From: Bacillota bacterium
GTDB lineage: Bacteria; Bacillota; Clostridia; Oscillospirales; Ruminococcaceae
Length of the DNA stretch: 64,000 nucleotides
Assembly (NCBI GenBank): GCA_023421245.1
Contig: JAEZTV010000027.1
Location: 1 to 64,000, forward strand
Direction of reading: 5' to 3'
The notes beneath the pieces were generated by a model. It was not told the origin of the DNA, ran no database searches, and saw only the letters and a list, made by a program, of their open reading frames with translations. Shown here one piece after another: positions 53,460 through 62,769 of the stretch. The position numbers were made by a program, and so were the translations under genes. The first letter of the stretch is position 1. Each line of letters begins with the position of its first letter.

Positions 53460-55505
53460 GTGTTGATACTAGGCATCCCCGAAAACATTAAACATCTCAA
53501 GGGCGTAGGCGAAAAACGTGCCGAGCTGTACCGTAAGCTCGGTGTGGATAGCGTCGGCGCCCTTTTGCGCTTTTACCCGCGTGATTACCTGGATTTTACA
53601 GCGCCTTTCGGGGTGGCGGATGCCCCGCGCGATACCCAGTGTGTCGTTCGCGCGCGGGTATTTGCTAAAAATCCCGAACAGCGTGTTCGCGGCAAAATGA
53701 CCATCTACAAGGTGTTTGTTACCGATGATGCCGTCGATATGGTAATCACTTTCTTCAACAACCGCTTTGCGGCTGCAGCGCTTGAGATTGGCAAGGAATA
53801 TCTGTTCTACGGCAAGGTGACAGGCTCGCTGCTTACCCGCGAGATGGCGTCGCCGCTCTATTTCCCTGTAACGCAGGAGCCGGGGCTTGTACCGGTTTAT
53901 CCGCTGACGGCGGGGCTTTCTTCTAAAATGATTGCGCAAAACGTAAAGCAAGCGCTCGCACTGCTTAAAGAGCCGCTGGCAGACCCTCTGCCTCACACAC
54001 TGAGGCAAGAGCAGGAGCTGTGCACCCTTTTGTATGCACTGCGTGTGATTCATTTTCCGCCCGATGCGCATCAGCTTGCTATCGCGCGCAAACGGCTGAT
54101 TTTCGAGGAGCTTTTAACCCTGCAGCTTGCTCTTGCACTGCTGCGCCGCAGGCCTAAGCAGACGGCCGCGGCGGTAATGACGGATGCCGAGGTATCCCCC
54201 TTTATCGCGTCACTTGGGTTTCCCCTTACCCGGGCGCAAACCCGTGCGATTGCGGAGGCGGCCTGTGACCTGCAGAAAACCGTGCCAATGAACCGCCTGC
54301 TGCAGGGCGATGTCGGCTCGGGCAAGACCGCGGTTGCGGCGGCACTATGCTACATATGCGCAAAAAACGGCGCGCAATCGGCGTTCATGGCACCTACCGA
54401 GATTCTTGCGCGCCAGCATTACGACTCGATTGCTCCCCTGCTTGAAGCTGCCGATATCCGCTGTGCACTGCTCACCGGCTCGGTAAAAGCGGCGGAGCGG
54501 CGGGATGTTCTTGCCCGCCTTTCATCGGGGGAGATACAGTTTGTTGTGGGTACACACGCATTGCTTACCGCCGATGTGGTATTTGAGTGTTTGGGGTTTG
54601 TGGTTACCGATGAGCAGCACCGCTTTGGCGTAAACCAACGTGCAAGCCTTGCGGATAAGGGCGGGCATCCGCATGTTTTGGTAATGAGCGCAACGCCTAT
54701 TCCACGTACGCTCGCGCTGATTATTTACGGTGATTTGGATGTATCGGTGCTCGATGAGCTGCCGCCCGGGCGCAGGGCGATTAAAACTTATCTGATTGAT
54801 TCCGCCAAGCGGCAGCGTGCACTTGGCTTTATCCGCCGCTTCTTGGACGAGGGCAGGCAGGCGTTTATTGTCTGTGCGGCAATCGACGAAAGCGAAAGCG
54901 GCCTGATATCCGCCACCGAGCACGCCACAAAGCTTGCAGAGGAGACGTTTCGGGGGTACCGTGTCGGGCTTGTGCACGGCAAGCTGAAACCGGCGGAAAA
55001 AGAGAGTATTATGAGCCGCTTTTACGCGGGCGAGATATCGCTGCTTGTTTCCACCACCGTCATCGAGGTGGGGGTTGATGTACCCAATGCCGTGGTGATG
55101 ATGGTGGAAAATGCCGAGCGCTTTGGGCTTTCGCAGCTGCACCAGCTGCGCGGGCGGGTGGGGCGCGGAACGCACGAATCGTTTTGCATACTGGTATCCG
55201 ACGCAACAGCGGAGCCGACACTCAGGCGGTTACAGGCAATGTGCAAAACAAGCGACGGCTTTGCGCTTGCCGAGGAGGACCTTGCACTACGCGGCCCCGG
55301 CGACTTTTTCGGCGCGCGCCAGCATGGCCTGCCCGAGATGAAGCTTGCAAGCCTGATTGATGATATCGCTACCCTAAAGCTCGCCCAGACCTGCGCGCAG
55401 GAGATTCTGGAGCATGACCCCGCCCTTTCTTCCCCCGAGCATGAAGGACTTAGGAAGGGTATTAAATCGCTGTTTGGAAGCATGAGTGCGGGAAGCTTTA
55501 ACTGA
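53460..55505 (+). CDS. recG: ATP-dependent DNA helicase RecG
   Basis: The 681-residue branch-migration helicase remodels stalled forks and Holliday junctions. The N-terminal wedge/OB domain contains the helix-hairpin start IKHLKGVGEKRAELYRKLG. The helicase core has Walker A GDVGSGKTAVA, VTDEQHRFGVNQR, SATPIPRT and QLRGRVGRG. Length is normal. The start is GTG 53460 with GGAAGGG nine bases upstream. It follows fakA closely, the usual Firmicutes order. Confidence 0.96.
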   Translation: MLILGIPENIKHLKGVGEKRAELYRKLGVDSVGALLRFYPRDYLDFTAPFGVADAPRDTQCVVRARVFAKNPEQRVRGKMTIYKVFVTDDAVDMVITFFNNRFAAAALEIGKEYLFYGKVTGSLLTREMASPLYFPVTQEPGLVPVYPLTAGLSSKMIAQNVKQALALLKEPLADPLPHTLRQEQELCTLLYALRVIHFPPDAHQLAIARKRLIFEELLTLQLALALLRRRPKQTAAAVMTDAEVSPFIASLGFPLTRAQTRAIAEAACDLQKTVPMNRLLQGDVGSGKTAVAAALCYICAKNGAQSAFMAPTEILARQHYDSIAPLLEAADIRCALLTGSVKAAERRDVLARLSSGEIQFVVGTHALLTADVVFECLGFVVTDEQHRFGVNQRASLADKGGHPHVLVMSATPIPRTLALIIYGDLDVSVLDELPPGRRAIKTYLIDSAKRQRALGFIRRFLDEGRQAFIVCAAIDESESGLISATEHATKLAEETFRGYRVGLVHGKLKPAEKESIMSRFYAGEISLLVSTTVIEVGVDVPNAVVMMVENAERFGLSQLHQLRGRVGRGTHESFCILVSDATAEPTLRRLQAMCKTSDGFALAEEDLALRGPGDFFGARQHGLPEMKLASLIDDIATLKLAQTCAQEILEHDPALSSPEHEGLRKGIKSLFGSMSAGSFN

Positions 55506-55519
55506 ATACGCAAGAAAAG

Positions 55520-55546
55520 ACGCCTCATCTGTGGATGGGGCGTTTC
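55520..55546. terminator. terminator between recG and rsmA
   Basis: ACGCCTCATC and GATGGGGCGT pair (with one wobble) around TGTG, with TTTCG after it on the forward strand and TCTTTTC on the reverse. It lies between convergent genes and may serve both. Confidence 0.6.
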
Positions 55547-55573
55547 GTTAGGCGGTTGATTTGGTTTGGATGC

Positions 55574-56437
55574 TTAGGTTTTTGTCGTGGTGCAAGCGGA
55601 ATCCGCAATGGCGGCAAACTGGGCAAGCGTCAGCTGCTCTGCACGTGCATTTGCGGGAACTTCGGCTTGTTGCAGCACAAGCTTCACCTGCTCCTTGGCA
55701 AGCCCCCTTACCCCCGCAAGCGAATTGGAGACCGTCTTGCGCCGCTGTGAAAACGCCGCACGCACCACCGCAAAGAATAGTGCCGCATCCTGTACCGCGA
55801 CAGGCGGCGTATCGCGAACATCAAGGCGTATCACCGAAGAATCGACCTCGGGTGCGGGCAGAAAGCTTCCGCGTGACACTTGGAACAAAACCTTAGGCTC
55901 GCTGTAATAGCGCACCGCGATGCTCACCGCGCCAACGTCACGGGTGCCGGGCTGGGCGCACAGGCGCTGTGCCGCCTCCTTTTGCACCATGACGGTAATT
56001 GCCTTTACCGGCAGCTGTTTTTCGAGCAGTGCCATTACAATGGGTGAGGTGATGTAGTAGGGCAGGTTTGCGCATACCACCACCTCCATGCCGACAAACT
56101 CGCGCGCAATGAGTGCGGCAAGGTCAACCTTCAGCACATCCTCAAACACCACCGAAACGTTGTCAATCCCGCTTAGGGTTTCTTGCAGGATGGGCGCTAA
56201 GCGGGTATCAAGCTCAATGCATACCACACGGCGCGCAAGACGGGCAAGCTCGGCTGTCAGCACACCGATACCTGGGCCTATTTCAATCACACCGATACCC
56301 TCACAGCCCGACTCTTTTGCCATACGCGGGCAAACAGCGGGGTTGATAATAAAGTTTTGCCCCATCGCCTTGGAAAAGGTGAATCCGTGGCGTGCGAGCA
56401 GGTTTTTGACCTCTTTGATGCCGGTGAGATTATGCAT
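55574..56437 (-). CDS. rsmA: 16S rRNA dimethyladenosine transferase RsmA (KsgA)
   Basis: The 287-residue enzyme dimethylates two adjacent adenines near the 3' end of 16S rRNA. The N-terminal FTFSKAMGQNFIIN, the SAM loop VIEIGPGIGVLTAEL, and the target-base motif CANLPYYITSPI (NLPY) are intact. The C-terminal helical region holds FSQRRKTVSNSLAG. Length is standard. It converges with recG and shares orientation with the HD gene upstream. Confidence 0.96.
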   Translation of the reverse strand: MHNLTGIKEVKNLLARHGFTFSKAMGQNFIINPAVCPRMAKESGCEGIGVIEIGPGIGVLTAELARLARRVVCIELDTRLAPILQETLSGIDNVSVVFEDVLKVDLAALIAREFVGMEVVVCANLPYYITSPIVMALLEKQLPVKAITVMVQKEAAQRLCAQPGTRDVGAVSIAVRYYSEPKVLFQVSRGSFLPAPEVDSSVIRLDVRDTPPVAVQDAALFFAVVRAAFSQRRKTVSNSLAGVRGLAKEQVKLVLQQAEVPANARAEQLTLAQFAAIADSACTTTKT

Positions 56438-56506
56438 GGCGTGCTCCTTGCTATGTTGGTTTTTACCGCGGGCGGATGGAAGATGCCCGCCTTCCCATAC
56501 TAACAG

Positions 56507-57172
56507 TTACAGGATAGGTGTGCCGTTGATGATAAGCCGAAACGAAAGCTCTAAAAAATCTGCCGCACGCCGGCACAAAATCATGCGCTGCAGAAAGATT
56601 TCAAAGTAATCCATCACAGGGCAGATGAGGGAATCTATCGTAAGATTCAGCGCAATGGATTTTGCCTGTGTATCAAGGTCAAGCGACGACTGCTCCACGG
56701 CGTAGTTGACGCGGTCGTGGATATCGTGGGTGGAAGCGTCCCAGTTGCGCACCCTTGTGCGCCGCACATCACTCTTGTCGGCAAGAATCAGTGCGGCGGC
56801 AACCGCACTTACCGGTGAGGCAGTCGCTTCGTCATGGTTGCCGATGGCGCAGATAATCTCGGCGATGTCGTCGGGATTCATGCCCATTTTGTCAAGAAGG
56901 TTAAATGCCATGACTGCGCCGCTCTGCGCGTGATCAACACGGTTGACAACGTTGCCGATGTCGTGCATATACCCGGCAATGCGTGCAAGCTCGCAGGTAT
57001 GTGCGTCGTAGCCAAGCTCATTGAGGATATCAAACGCTGTCTTGGCACAGCGTGTCACATGCGCTGCCGCGTGCTCGGTATAGCCCATCGCCTTAAGCGA
57101 TTCGTCCGCCATACGGATATACGCGTTAATCTCGGCGCTGTTTTTAATCAGCTCATAGGTAATCTGCCCCAT
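56507..57172 (-). CDS. HD domain phosphohydrolase
   Basis: The 221-residue protein has an HD fold with HVTRCAKTAF (first His), GYMHDIGN (His-Asp) and the later ICAIGNHDEA and LILADKSDVRRTR segments. The domain fits metal-dependent phosphohydrolases acting on nucleotides or cyclic nucleotides. No regulatory domain is attached. The substrate is unknown. It is 69 bp upstream of rsmA on the same strand and probably co-transcribed. Confidence 0.83.
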   Translation of the reverse strand: MGQITYELIKNSAEINAYIRMADESLKAMGYTEHAAAHVTRCAKTAFDILNELGYDAHTCELARIAGYMHDIGNVVNRVDHAQSGAVMAFNLLDKMGMNPDDIAEIICAIGNHDEATASPVSAVAAALILADKSDVRRTRVRNWDASTHDIHDRVNYAVEQSSLDLDTQAKSIALNLTIDSLICPVMDYFEIFLQRMILCRRAADFLELSFRLIINGTPIL

Positions 57173-57255
57173 CTTTGGTTCCCCCCATTAGCGCGATTCG
57201 ATTACTATAGTATACACTATTTTGGTTATAAATTCATTAAAAGTATCCCCTAATA

Positions 57256-57284
57256 TTGATTAGACGGGTACAAAGGGGTATAAT
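57256..57284 (+). promoter_or_regulatory. promoter of the coaX leader
   Basis: TTGATT (57256-57261), 17 bases, perfect TATAAT (57279-57284). Confidence 0.7.
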
Positions 57285-57290
57285 GGTACT

Positions 57291-57455
57291 GTCAAGCCCT
57301 GCTTGGGGTTTGGTGCTTTCCTGCAGTTATGCACACGTTTTTAGTGTGAGCATAAGCTTCACACGCGGATAAGGCCGCATGCAGCCGGAGCGCAGAAATA
57401 ATAACTGCATCGTGCGGTGCGCGCTTGATCCTACCAGTTCTTTGTCCGCGATGCG
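57291..57455 (+). promoter_or_regulatory. structured leader of coaX with competing hairpins
   Basis: This leader of about 165 nt holds a CAAGCCC/GGGGTTTG hairpin near 57293-57312. A perfect 9-bp long-range stem joins TGCAGTTAT (57322-57330) with ATAACTGCA (57401-57409). Inside, GTGTGA (57344-57349) can pair either with TCACAC (57359-57364) or with the preceding CACAC (57333-57337). Two mutually exclusive hairpins in a leader are typical of a regulatory switch. It precedes pantothenate kinase and a likely pantothenate transporter, so coenzyme A-pathway control is a reasonable but untested idea. Confidence 0.45.
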
Positions 57456-57470
57456 GATATGGGGGTTATT

Positions 57471-58238
57471 ATGGTACTTGCAATCGACATTGGAAACACA
57501 AACATCTGCCTTGGCTGCTTTGAGGACGGCAAGCTTGTCCTTACCTCGAGGCTGTTCACCGACGCCGACCGCACCGAAGATCAGTATGCCATCGAGCTGA
57601 GGGATATCTTTCACCTTTACGGCTTTGGCGGACGCAAGGTGGAAGGATGCATCATCGGTTCGGTGGTGCCAAAGCTTACCGGTGCACTTGTGCGCGCTGT
57701 GGAAAAGTATCTGCACTGCCCGGTGCTTATCGTTTCGGCGGGCATTAAAACGGGGCTGAACCTGCGTGCGGAAAACCCCGGCGGTATTGGTGCGGATTTT
57801 GTTTGCGGCGCGGTTGGTGCAATGAGCAAGTACCCGCTGCCCTGTGCGATCATTGACATGGGTACCGCCACGAAAATCTATGCAGTGGACAAAACGGGCT
57901 CGTTTATCGGCGGTTCCATCCTGCCCGGCGTGTTGATTTCGCTCGAAGCGCTTGCAAAACGCACGGCACAGCTGCCCACCATCGGTCTGGACGGCGCCGA
58001 CCCGCCGCTGATTACCACAATTACGGTGGAGAGCATGCGTTCGGGGCTTTTATACGGCACCGCAAGTATGATTGATGGCATGACACAGCGGTACAGTAAG
58101 GAGTTTGATACCCCGCTTACCGTTGTGGCTACAGGTGGAATCGCAGGCCTTATCATCAAATACTGCAAAGAAAATGTGCTGCTCGATACCGATCTGGTGC
58201 TTGAAGGGCTGTATCGCATCTACCAAAAAAACGTGTAG
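57471..58238 (+). CDS. coaX: type III pantothenate kinase CoaX
   Basis: The 255-residue kinase of the ASKHA fold begins with the phosphate loop MVLAIDIGNTNICLGCF. It continues with NPGGIGADFVCGAVGA and CAIIDMGTATKIYAVD, the hallmark motifs of CoaX. It phosphorylates pantothenate in the first step of CoA synthesis. ATG 57471 has GGGGG five bases upstream; ATG 57459 is in frame but lacks a site. A membrane transporter gene follows. Confidence 0.95.
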   Translation: MVLAIDIGNTNICLGCFEDGKLVLTSRLFTDADRTEDQYAIELRDIFHLYGFGGRKVEGCIIGSVVPKLTGALVRAVEKYLHCPVLIVSAGIKTGLNLRAENPGGIGADFVCGAVGAMSKYPLPCAIIDMGTATKIYAVDKTGSFIGGSILPGVLISLEALAKRTAQLPTIGLDGADPPLITTITVESMRSGLLYGTASMIDGMTQRYSKEFDTPLTVVATGGIAGLIIKYCKENVLLDTDLVLEGLYRIYQKNV

Positions 58239-58306
58239 CGTAAACAAGCAGGGAGCAAAAATTTGCGTTGCATCCCAAACGGGAGCGACAGCAGGAGGAA
58301 TGACCT

Positions 58307-58939
58307 ATGAACAAAAGCAAAAAACGCATTTCCACGCGCGCGATGACCATCCTTGGCATCCTGACCGCAATCGAAATTATTATGGCGTTTACGCCGCTCG
58401 GATCGATACCAATCGGGCCGATTGTCGCAACGCTTGCGCACATACCGGTTATTATAGCGGGTGTGACGCTGGGCACTTATGCAGGAGCGTACATGGGTGC
58501 ACTATTCGGCTTACTGAGCTTTATTGTTCACACAATGATGCCGACGATTACGTCCTTCATCTTTACGCCGTTCTTCTCATTGGGGGAAGCGGGCGGCAAT
58601 CCGCTTAGCCTTGTTATCTGTTTTGTACCGCGCATTGTGCTCGGCATTTCGGCAGGCTTGTTGTTTGAGCTGATTGCAAAGCGCGATACGCGCAAATACG
58701 CAGCCTATATTATTGCCTCGGTGGTGCCGTCGCTGTTACACACCGTCTTGGTACTGGGCGGCGTCTATCTGTTCTTTGGCGAGACTTACGCAGCTGCCAT
58801 CGGGCAGGCGTATGATGCGCTGTTAGGGCTTATCTTTACGGTGTTATTGACCAATGGTATTCCGGAGGCGATTCTTGCCGCCATCCTTGCGGTGGCAGTG
58901 GGTAAGGCGCTCGAAAAGCTTGCAAGGCGCGCAGGCTGA
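58307..58939 (+). CDS. ECF transporter substrate-binding (S) component, probably pantothenate
   Basis: The 210-residue membrane protein has about six hydrophobic segments and a short basic N-terminus (MNKSKKRISTRAMTILGIL), typical of ECF S components. The FTPLGSIPIGPIVATLAHIPV segment resembles the pantothenate-specific PanT group, and the adjacent coaX supports that reading. It would work with shared EcfA/EcfT modules encoded elsewhere. AGGAGGAATGACC precedes the ATG. A strong terminator follows. Confidence 0.83.
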   Translation: MNKSKKRISTRAMTILGILTAIEIIMAFTPLGSIPIGPIVATLAHIPVIIAGVTLGTYAGAYMGALFGLLSFIVHTMMPTITSFIFTPFFSLGEAGGNPLSLVICFVPRIVLGISAGLLFELIAKRDTRKYAAYIIASVVPSLLHTVLVLGGVYLFFGETYAAAIGQAYDALLGLIFTVLLTNGIPEAILAAILAVAVGKALEKLARRAG

Positions 58940-58956
58940 CCATTTACAAACATAGC

Positions 58957-58991
58957 CGCCCCTTTGACCGGCAGGTCAAAGGGGCGTTTTT
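58957..58991 (+). terminator. terminator of coaX-ECF operon
   Basis: CGCCCCTTTGACC and GGTCAAAGGGGCG form a 13-bp stem with a GGCA loop, followed by TTTTT. Confidence 0.93.
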
Positions 58992-58996
58992 GATGC

Positions 58997-60070
58997 TTAT
59001 ATTAAAATTCTCGAATTGCAATAACGGCACTCCAGCATATCCGAGGTTCCCGCGTAAAGGTGGGGCAGATATCGCTCGGTATGGGTGATACACCGCTCGT
59101 TTTTACACACAAAGCCGCCAAGATGTGCGGTGCTTTCGGCAACAGCGGGAACCGAACCGTCAAGCAGCATTAAAATCAGCGCCATGCGCGCGAAGATACC
59201 GTACCTTGCCTGCTTAAAATAGATGGCGCGCGGGTCACTGTCCACCTCATCGGCAATCTCGTCCACACGGGGCAGCGGGTGCATTACCTTTAAGTCAAAT
59301 TTAGCAAGGTCGAGTTTTTGGGGGTCGAGGGTATACACATTCTTTTGACTTTGATATTCCTGCTCCGAGGCAAAACGCTCCTTCTGTATACGGGTCATGT
59401 ATAGCACATCCAGAGACTGTATCGCCTCTTCCAGACTGAATACCTCCTTGTACGGGCAGCCGTTTGCCTCCAAAATGGTGCGCAGATAGGATGGGATGCG
59501 AAGCTGCTTGGTGGAGATGAGCACAAAACGGTTATTTTCAAACTGGCTCATCGCCTTAATCAGCGAATGCACGGTACGCCCGTTTTTGAGGTCGCCGCAT
59601 ACGCCGATGACAAGATTATGCATGCGCCCCTTTTCGTGTTTGAGCGTAACCAGATCGGTCAGTGTCTGGGTAGGATGCAGGTGTCCGCCGTCGCCTGCGT
59701 TGATAACGGGGCAGCTTGCGTACAGAGAAGCCGCCTTAGCACTTCCCTCACGCGGATGGCGGATGACCAGAATATCCGCGTAGCCGCTCATAATCTTAAC
59801 GGTATCTTTCAGGCTTTCGCCCTTTGCCACCGATGAGTTGAGCGGGTTATCAAACCCTATCACCTTACCGCCCAGCCGAAACATTGCAGTTTGAAACGAC
59901 ATCTGCGTGCGCGTGGACGGCTCGTAGAACAGCGTGGCCATAATCTTGCCTTCCAGCCTGCCGTAATAGTCCGAAGGGTTACGGCTGATATCCCCCGCAA
60001 GGGTAATCAGCTGGTCCCAACAACGGACACTGAGATCGTCAAGGTCAATGAGATGGGGCAGGTTGCTCAT
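58997..60070 (-). CDS. pyrB: aspartate carbamoyltransferase with C-terminal PyrI-like zinc domain
   Basis: The 357-residue protein has an ATCase catalytic part (about residues 1-305) with the carbamoyl-phosphate loop FYEPSTRTQMSFQTA, the SSVAKGESLKDT lysine loop, and HPLPRVDEI. The last 45 residues carry a four-cysteine site (VCKNERC and LECRYC) closely resembling the zinc domain of the separate regulatory chain PyrI, but without PyrI's nucleotide-binding domain. The zinc part would hold trimers together; allosteric control by CTP is not expected. The start is placed at 60070; an upstream ATG at 60115 is less likely. Confidence 0.93.
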   Translation of the reverse strand: MSNLPHLIDLDDLSVRCWDQLITLAGDISRNPSDYYGRLEGKIMATLFYEPSTRTQMSFQTAMFRLGGKVIGFDNPLNSSVAKGESLKDTVKIMSGYADILVIRHPREGSAKAASLYASCPVINAGDGGHLHPTQTLTDLVTLKHEKGRMHNLVIGVCGDLKNGRTVHSLIKAMSQFENNRFVLISTKQLRIPSYLRTILEANGCPYKEVFSLEEAIQSLDVLYMTRIQKERFASEQEYQSQKNVYTLDPQKLDLAKFDLKVMHPLPRVDEIADEVDSDPRAIYFKQARYGIFARMALILMLLDGSVPAVAESTAHLGGFVCKNERCITHTERYLPHLYAGTSDMLECRYCNSRILI

Positions 60071-60115
60071 AGTTATGACCATTCCTTTCAAACGGGAAGT
60101 CGGCAAGTTGCTCAA

Positions 60116-60423
60116 TTTTGGTTCTCGCCGTGGTGCTTATACTATTTTAACACAACACGCCGCAAAATCAACGTATATGCCCCGTTTTTTGCTGCCGATT
60201 TCTCCGATATGCAAACTTGGCTTGCGAAGACCGGTAAAGACTGTTACAATATAGTCAATCAACACCTGCGCGCACGCAATGGCGTGGTGACCGGCTATAA
60301 ACGAAAACAAACCCGCCCGCTATGCAGGCAGCACAGAAATCCGCGCGGCTACAAAACGAATTCATTTTGAAGTTTGTTAAGTGTAACAAAAGAATTTTAC
60401 AGGAACAAGGGGGCGCAATAAAC
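60116..60423. other. divergent control region between pyrB and the IscR-like gene
   Basis: About 300 bp. On the forward strand a promoter lies at 60222-60250. On the reverse strand TATAA-type words near 60137-60143 could serve pyrB, with TTGCGG about 17 bases further upstream. No hairpin attenuator of the PyrR type and no coding sequence is seen. Confidence 0.45.
60222..60250 (+). promoter_or_regulatory. promoter of the IscR-like regulator gene
   Basis: TTGCGA, 17 bases, TACAAT. Confidence 0.6.
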
Positions 60424-60849
60424 ATGAAGATCTCTACCAAGGGGCGCTATGGTCTGCGGTTGATGATTAGCCTTGCGCAGAACTACCAAAAAGGGCTTGT
60501 TTCGCTAAAGGAGATTGCGCAGCACCAAGAGATTAGCGAAAAGTATCTCGAACAGATTATCATCCTGCTGCACAAAAGCGGGTTAATCAGAAGCGTGCGC
60601 GGTTCGCAGGGCGGTTATGCGCTTGCTCAATCGCCGGCTGATATAACAGCAGGCATGGTTCTGCGCGCTTTGGAAGGCCCGCTTGTTCCCGTAGACTGTG
60701 TGCTGGATGACGAAATGTGCAGCCGTATTGACCAATGCCCCACGCGCGGGCTGTGGGAAAAAATAGCCGATGCAGTTAATGATGTGGTGGAAGCCACATC
60801 CCTTGCCGACCTTGCGAACCCACCCGCCGCCGATGATTTTGTTATTTAA
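60424..60849 (+). CDS. iscR: Rrf2 family regulator, IscR-like, with iron-sulfur cysteines
   Basis: The 141-residue winged-helix regulator starts MKISTKGRYGLRLMISLAQ and has the recognition segment ISEKYLEQIIILLHKSGLI and the wing RSVRGSQGGYALA. Three cysteines spaced C-x6-C-x5-C (DCVLDDEMCSRIDQCP) match the [2Fe-2S] ligands of IscR; CymR-type relatives lack them. It probably senses cluster status and controls the cysteine desulfurase 2 kb downstream. AAGGGGG lies upstream of the ATG. Confidence 0.88.
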   Translation: MKISTKGRYGLRLMISLAQNYQKGLVSLKEIAQHQEISEKYLEQIIILLHKSGLIRSVRGSQGGYALAQSPADITAGMVLRALEGPLVPVDCVLDDEMCSRIDQCPTRGLWEKIADAVNDVVEATSLADLANPPAADDFVI

Positions 60850-60942
60850 TAAACTGGGATGATTATAAAAATGGACCGCTTAAAAAGGTGCGGGAGCCGC
60901 AGAGCGGTGCAAGTTTTTGAATTGTCGAGGGATCCTAAATAT

Positions 60943-60990
60943 AAGCACCGCAGCACGGTAAGCGCTTTCCGTGCTGCGGTGCTTTGTATT
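60943..60990 (+). terminator. terminator after the IscR-like gene
   Basis: A 16-bp perfect stem, AAGCACCGCAGCACGG with CCGTGCTGCGGTGCTT, followed by TGTATTT. The 90 bases between the stop codon and this stem show nothing else. Confidence 0.85.
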
Positions 60991-61114
60991 TAAAACATGC
61001 GGCTAAACCGCTGCATGTTTCCTGCTGCGTTTATTGAAACCGGACTATACTGGTTGCACTCAAAAAGACGGATAAAAACTGTCTGTCTGCGGGCTAAAAT
61101 ATGGGTAACAGGTA

Positions 61115-62458
61115 TTACATGGTTAAAATGCCGGTCTCGGTTTCAATCAAAAGAAGGATCTGCTCCTCGGCACCGGTCATTGCATTAATATAAACGAGTA
61201 CGTTCTGGTCGCGGTCGCTCTTGCACCGTACTTCGTAGGTGAGCACCTCGTTTTCGCCGCCGGTGGGGATGATGGCAAGCTGAGCAGAGCCGGGGGTCAG
61301 CAGCCTGCTGACGATGGACATAGCCTCGTTCTGTGAAATTGCGGGTGTGGAAATTTTGCGATCCTCGCGGTGGTTGGTGATAAATCCGCGCGATTCAAAG
61401 CTGACGACCTCTCCGTTGTCCAGCGCAACCCCTACTTTAATCAGGTCCGGGTAGCACACTACGCCGTCCTGCTCGTAGGCGAAATTGAAAACACAGGTGT
61501 TGCCGACGGTGTCGTAGTAACTCTGCACCATGTTTTCAATTCCAAGCTTTCGCAGGTATTCCCCCGCTTTGACACCGGCTTGCTGTACGCTGAGCTTTTC
61601 ATCGCCCACACTGCGCGTGTTTACCATATAGCTGATGAGATTGCCGCGTTTTGTTACCGAAATGTTTGCGTTTTCGTAGTTAAAGCAGTAGGACGGCATC
61701 TTACCTTCTTCGTCGGTGTCGTCTGAAAGTTTTGCGGCATCCACCCCAAGGGCAACAGCCGCTTTCTTCCGCGCATCCTCGCGGCTGACCTCCTCAGCCT
61801 TCTTGGTAAGCAGCGGTTCACGCTCCATAAGGTGGTCGGAAAACGGGCCGTCATAGATTAGCGTGGGGTAGCCCTCCATGCCGTCCTCCATATCCTGAAA
61901 CCCGTCGGTGATTGCAGGGGTATCCTCTACTGCGTCGCCCTCTTGTTTGATGGCCGCGAATACCTCGCCGATGTTCATGCCGCTCATATCAATATCGTTG
62001 CGCATCGTGTTGATCTTTTCCGCTACGGTTGCGGCGTAATCGCACAGCTTTTGCAGGGATTGCTTCTCTTCTTCGGTAATATCCTGCGAGGTCGAGAGCT
62101 TGCGCGTTAGGCTCTGCGCATATTCTCCCGCCTGCGCGATGAATTTATTGGTGCCGTCGAGCCGAAACTCCGAAACCGGCAGCTGTGCAAGGGATGATTT
62201 TGCGGCATCACAATCGCGCACAAGCTTTGAGGAAAGTTGTGTCAGCTGAGCGGGTGTGCCCGCATACAGGCTTTTGTTGAGCGTAGTGTTAATCTCGCTT
62301 ACATCGGCGCTAAGGTCGGAGAGCGCGCGTTGATAGGTGTATTCCAGGTGTGTGCGGTAGCTGTTTGCCTGTGTATACCCCTTTACGATAAAGCCCCCCA
62401 TAATAAGAAACAGTGCGGTGAGGTAGCTGACGGAACGAACCATAGAGCGTTTTCCCAT
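61115..62458 (-). CDS. ypeB: germination protein YpeB
   Basis: The 447-residue protein has a single N-terminal membrane helix (SVSYLTALFLIMGGFIVKGY), a helical region and C-terminal PepSY-like repeats (EVSREDARKKAAVALGVD and ISQNEAMSIVSRLL). YpeB is needed for SleB cortex-lytic enzyme during spore germination. sleB usually lies next to it but is not seen in this window. The start is set at 62458, giving a length close to the 450 residues of the B. subtilis protein. It fits with spoVS in indicating a spore former. Confidence 0.9.
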   Translation of the reverse strand: MGKRSMVRSVSYLTALFLIMGGFIVKGYTQANSYRTHLEYTYQRALSDLSADVSEINTTLNKSLYAGTPAQLTQLSSKLVRDCDAAKSSLAQLPVSEFRLDGTNKFIAQAGEYAQSLTRKLSTSQDITEEEKQSLQKLCDYAATVAEKINTMRNDIDMSGMNIGEVFAAIKQEGDAVEDTPAITDGFQDMEDGMEGYPTLIYDGPFSDHLMEREPLLTKKAEEVSREDARKKAAVALGVDAAKLSDDTDEEGKMPSYCFNYENANISVTKRGNLISYMVNTRSVGDEKLSVQQAGVKAGEYLRKLGIENMVQSYYDTVGNTCVFNFAYEQDGVVCYPDLIKVGVALDNGEVVSFESRGFITNHREDRKISTPAISQNEAMSIVSRLLTPGSAQLAIIPTGGENEVLTYEVRCKSDRDQNVLVYINAMTGAEEQILLLIETETGILTM

Positions 62459-62769
62459 CTTCCGAACAAATCCTTTCCTGTGCAAAAGTTGTAGTTCATC
62501 TGTGCCCACACGGTATATGGAAGTATTTTTCCCCCCCACCTGCGAAATATGTGGAAGCCCAAACAATTTGTTTGTAATGACGGCAACGATAAGGTATAAT
62601 CATAATAGATTTGCTGTGCCGTATCGTCGGAATTATATAAGCTTTTTTTGCAGTAATATTTGCGCATGACAAAGGAACTGTCCTGCAATCTCACTCACAA
62701 AAAAATACGGTATCAGGGATGCAGTGACCGCCCCGCAGGGTATATGTGCACGTTTAGGAGAAGCCGTTT

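Noticed and set aside
52289..53500. Long open frame (about 400 codons) on the reverse strand inside fakA
   Set aside because: It is antisense to a well-conserved gene, has arginine/histidine-rich composition typical of shadow frames, and shows no known motif.
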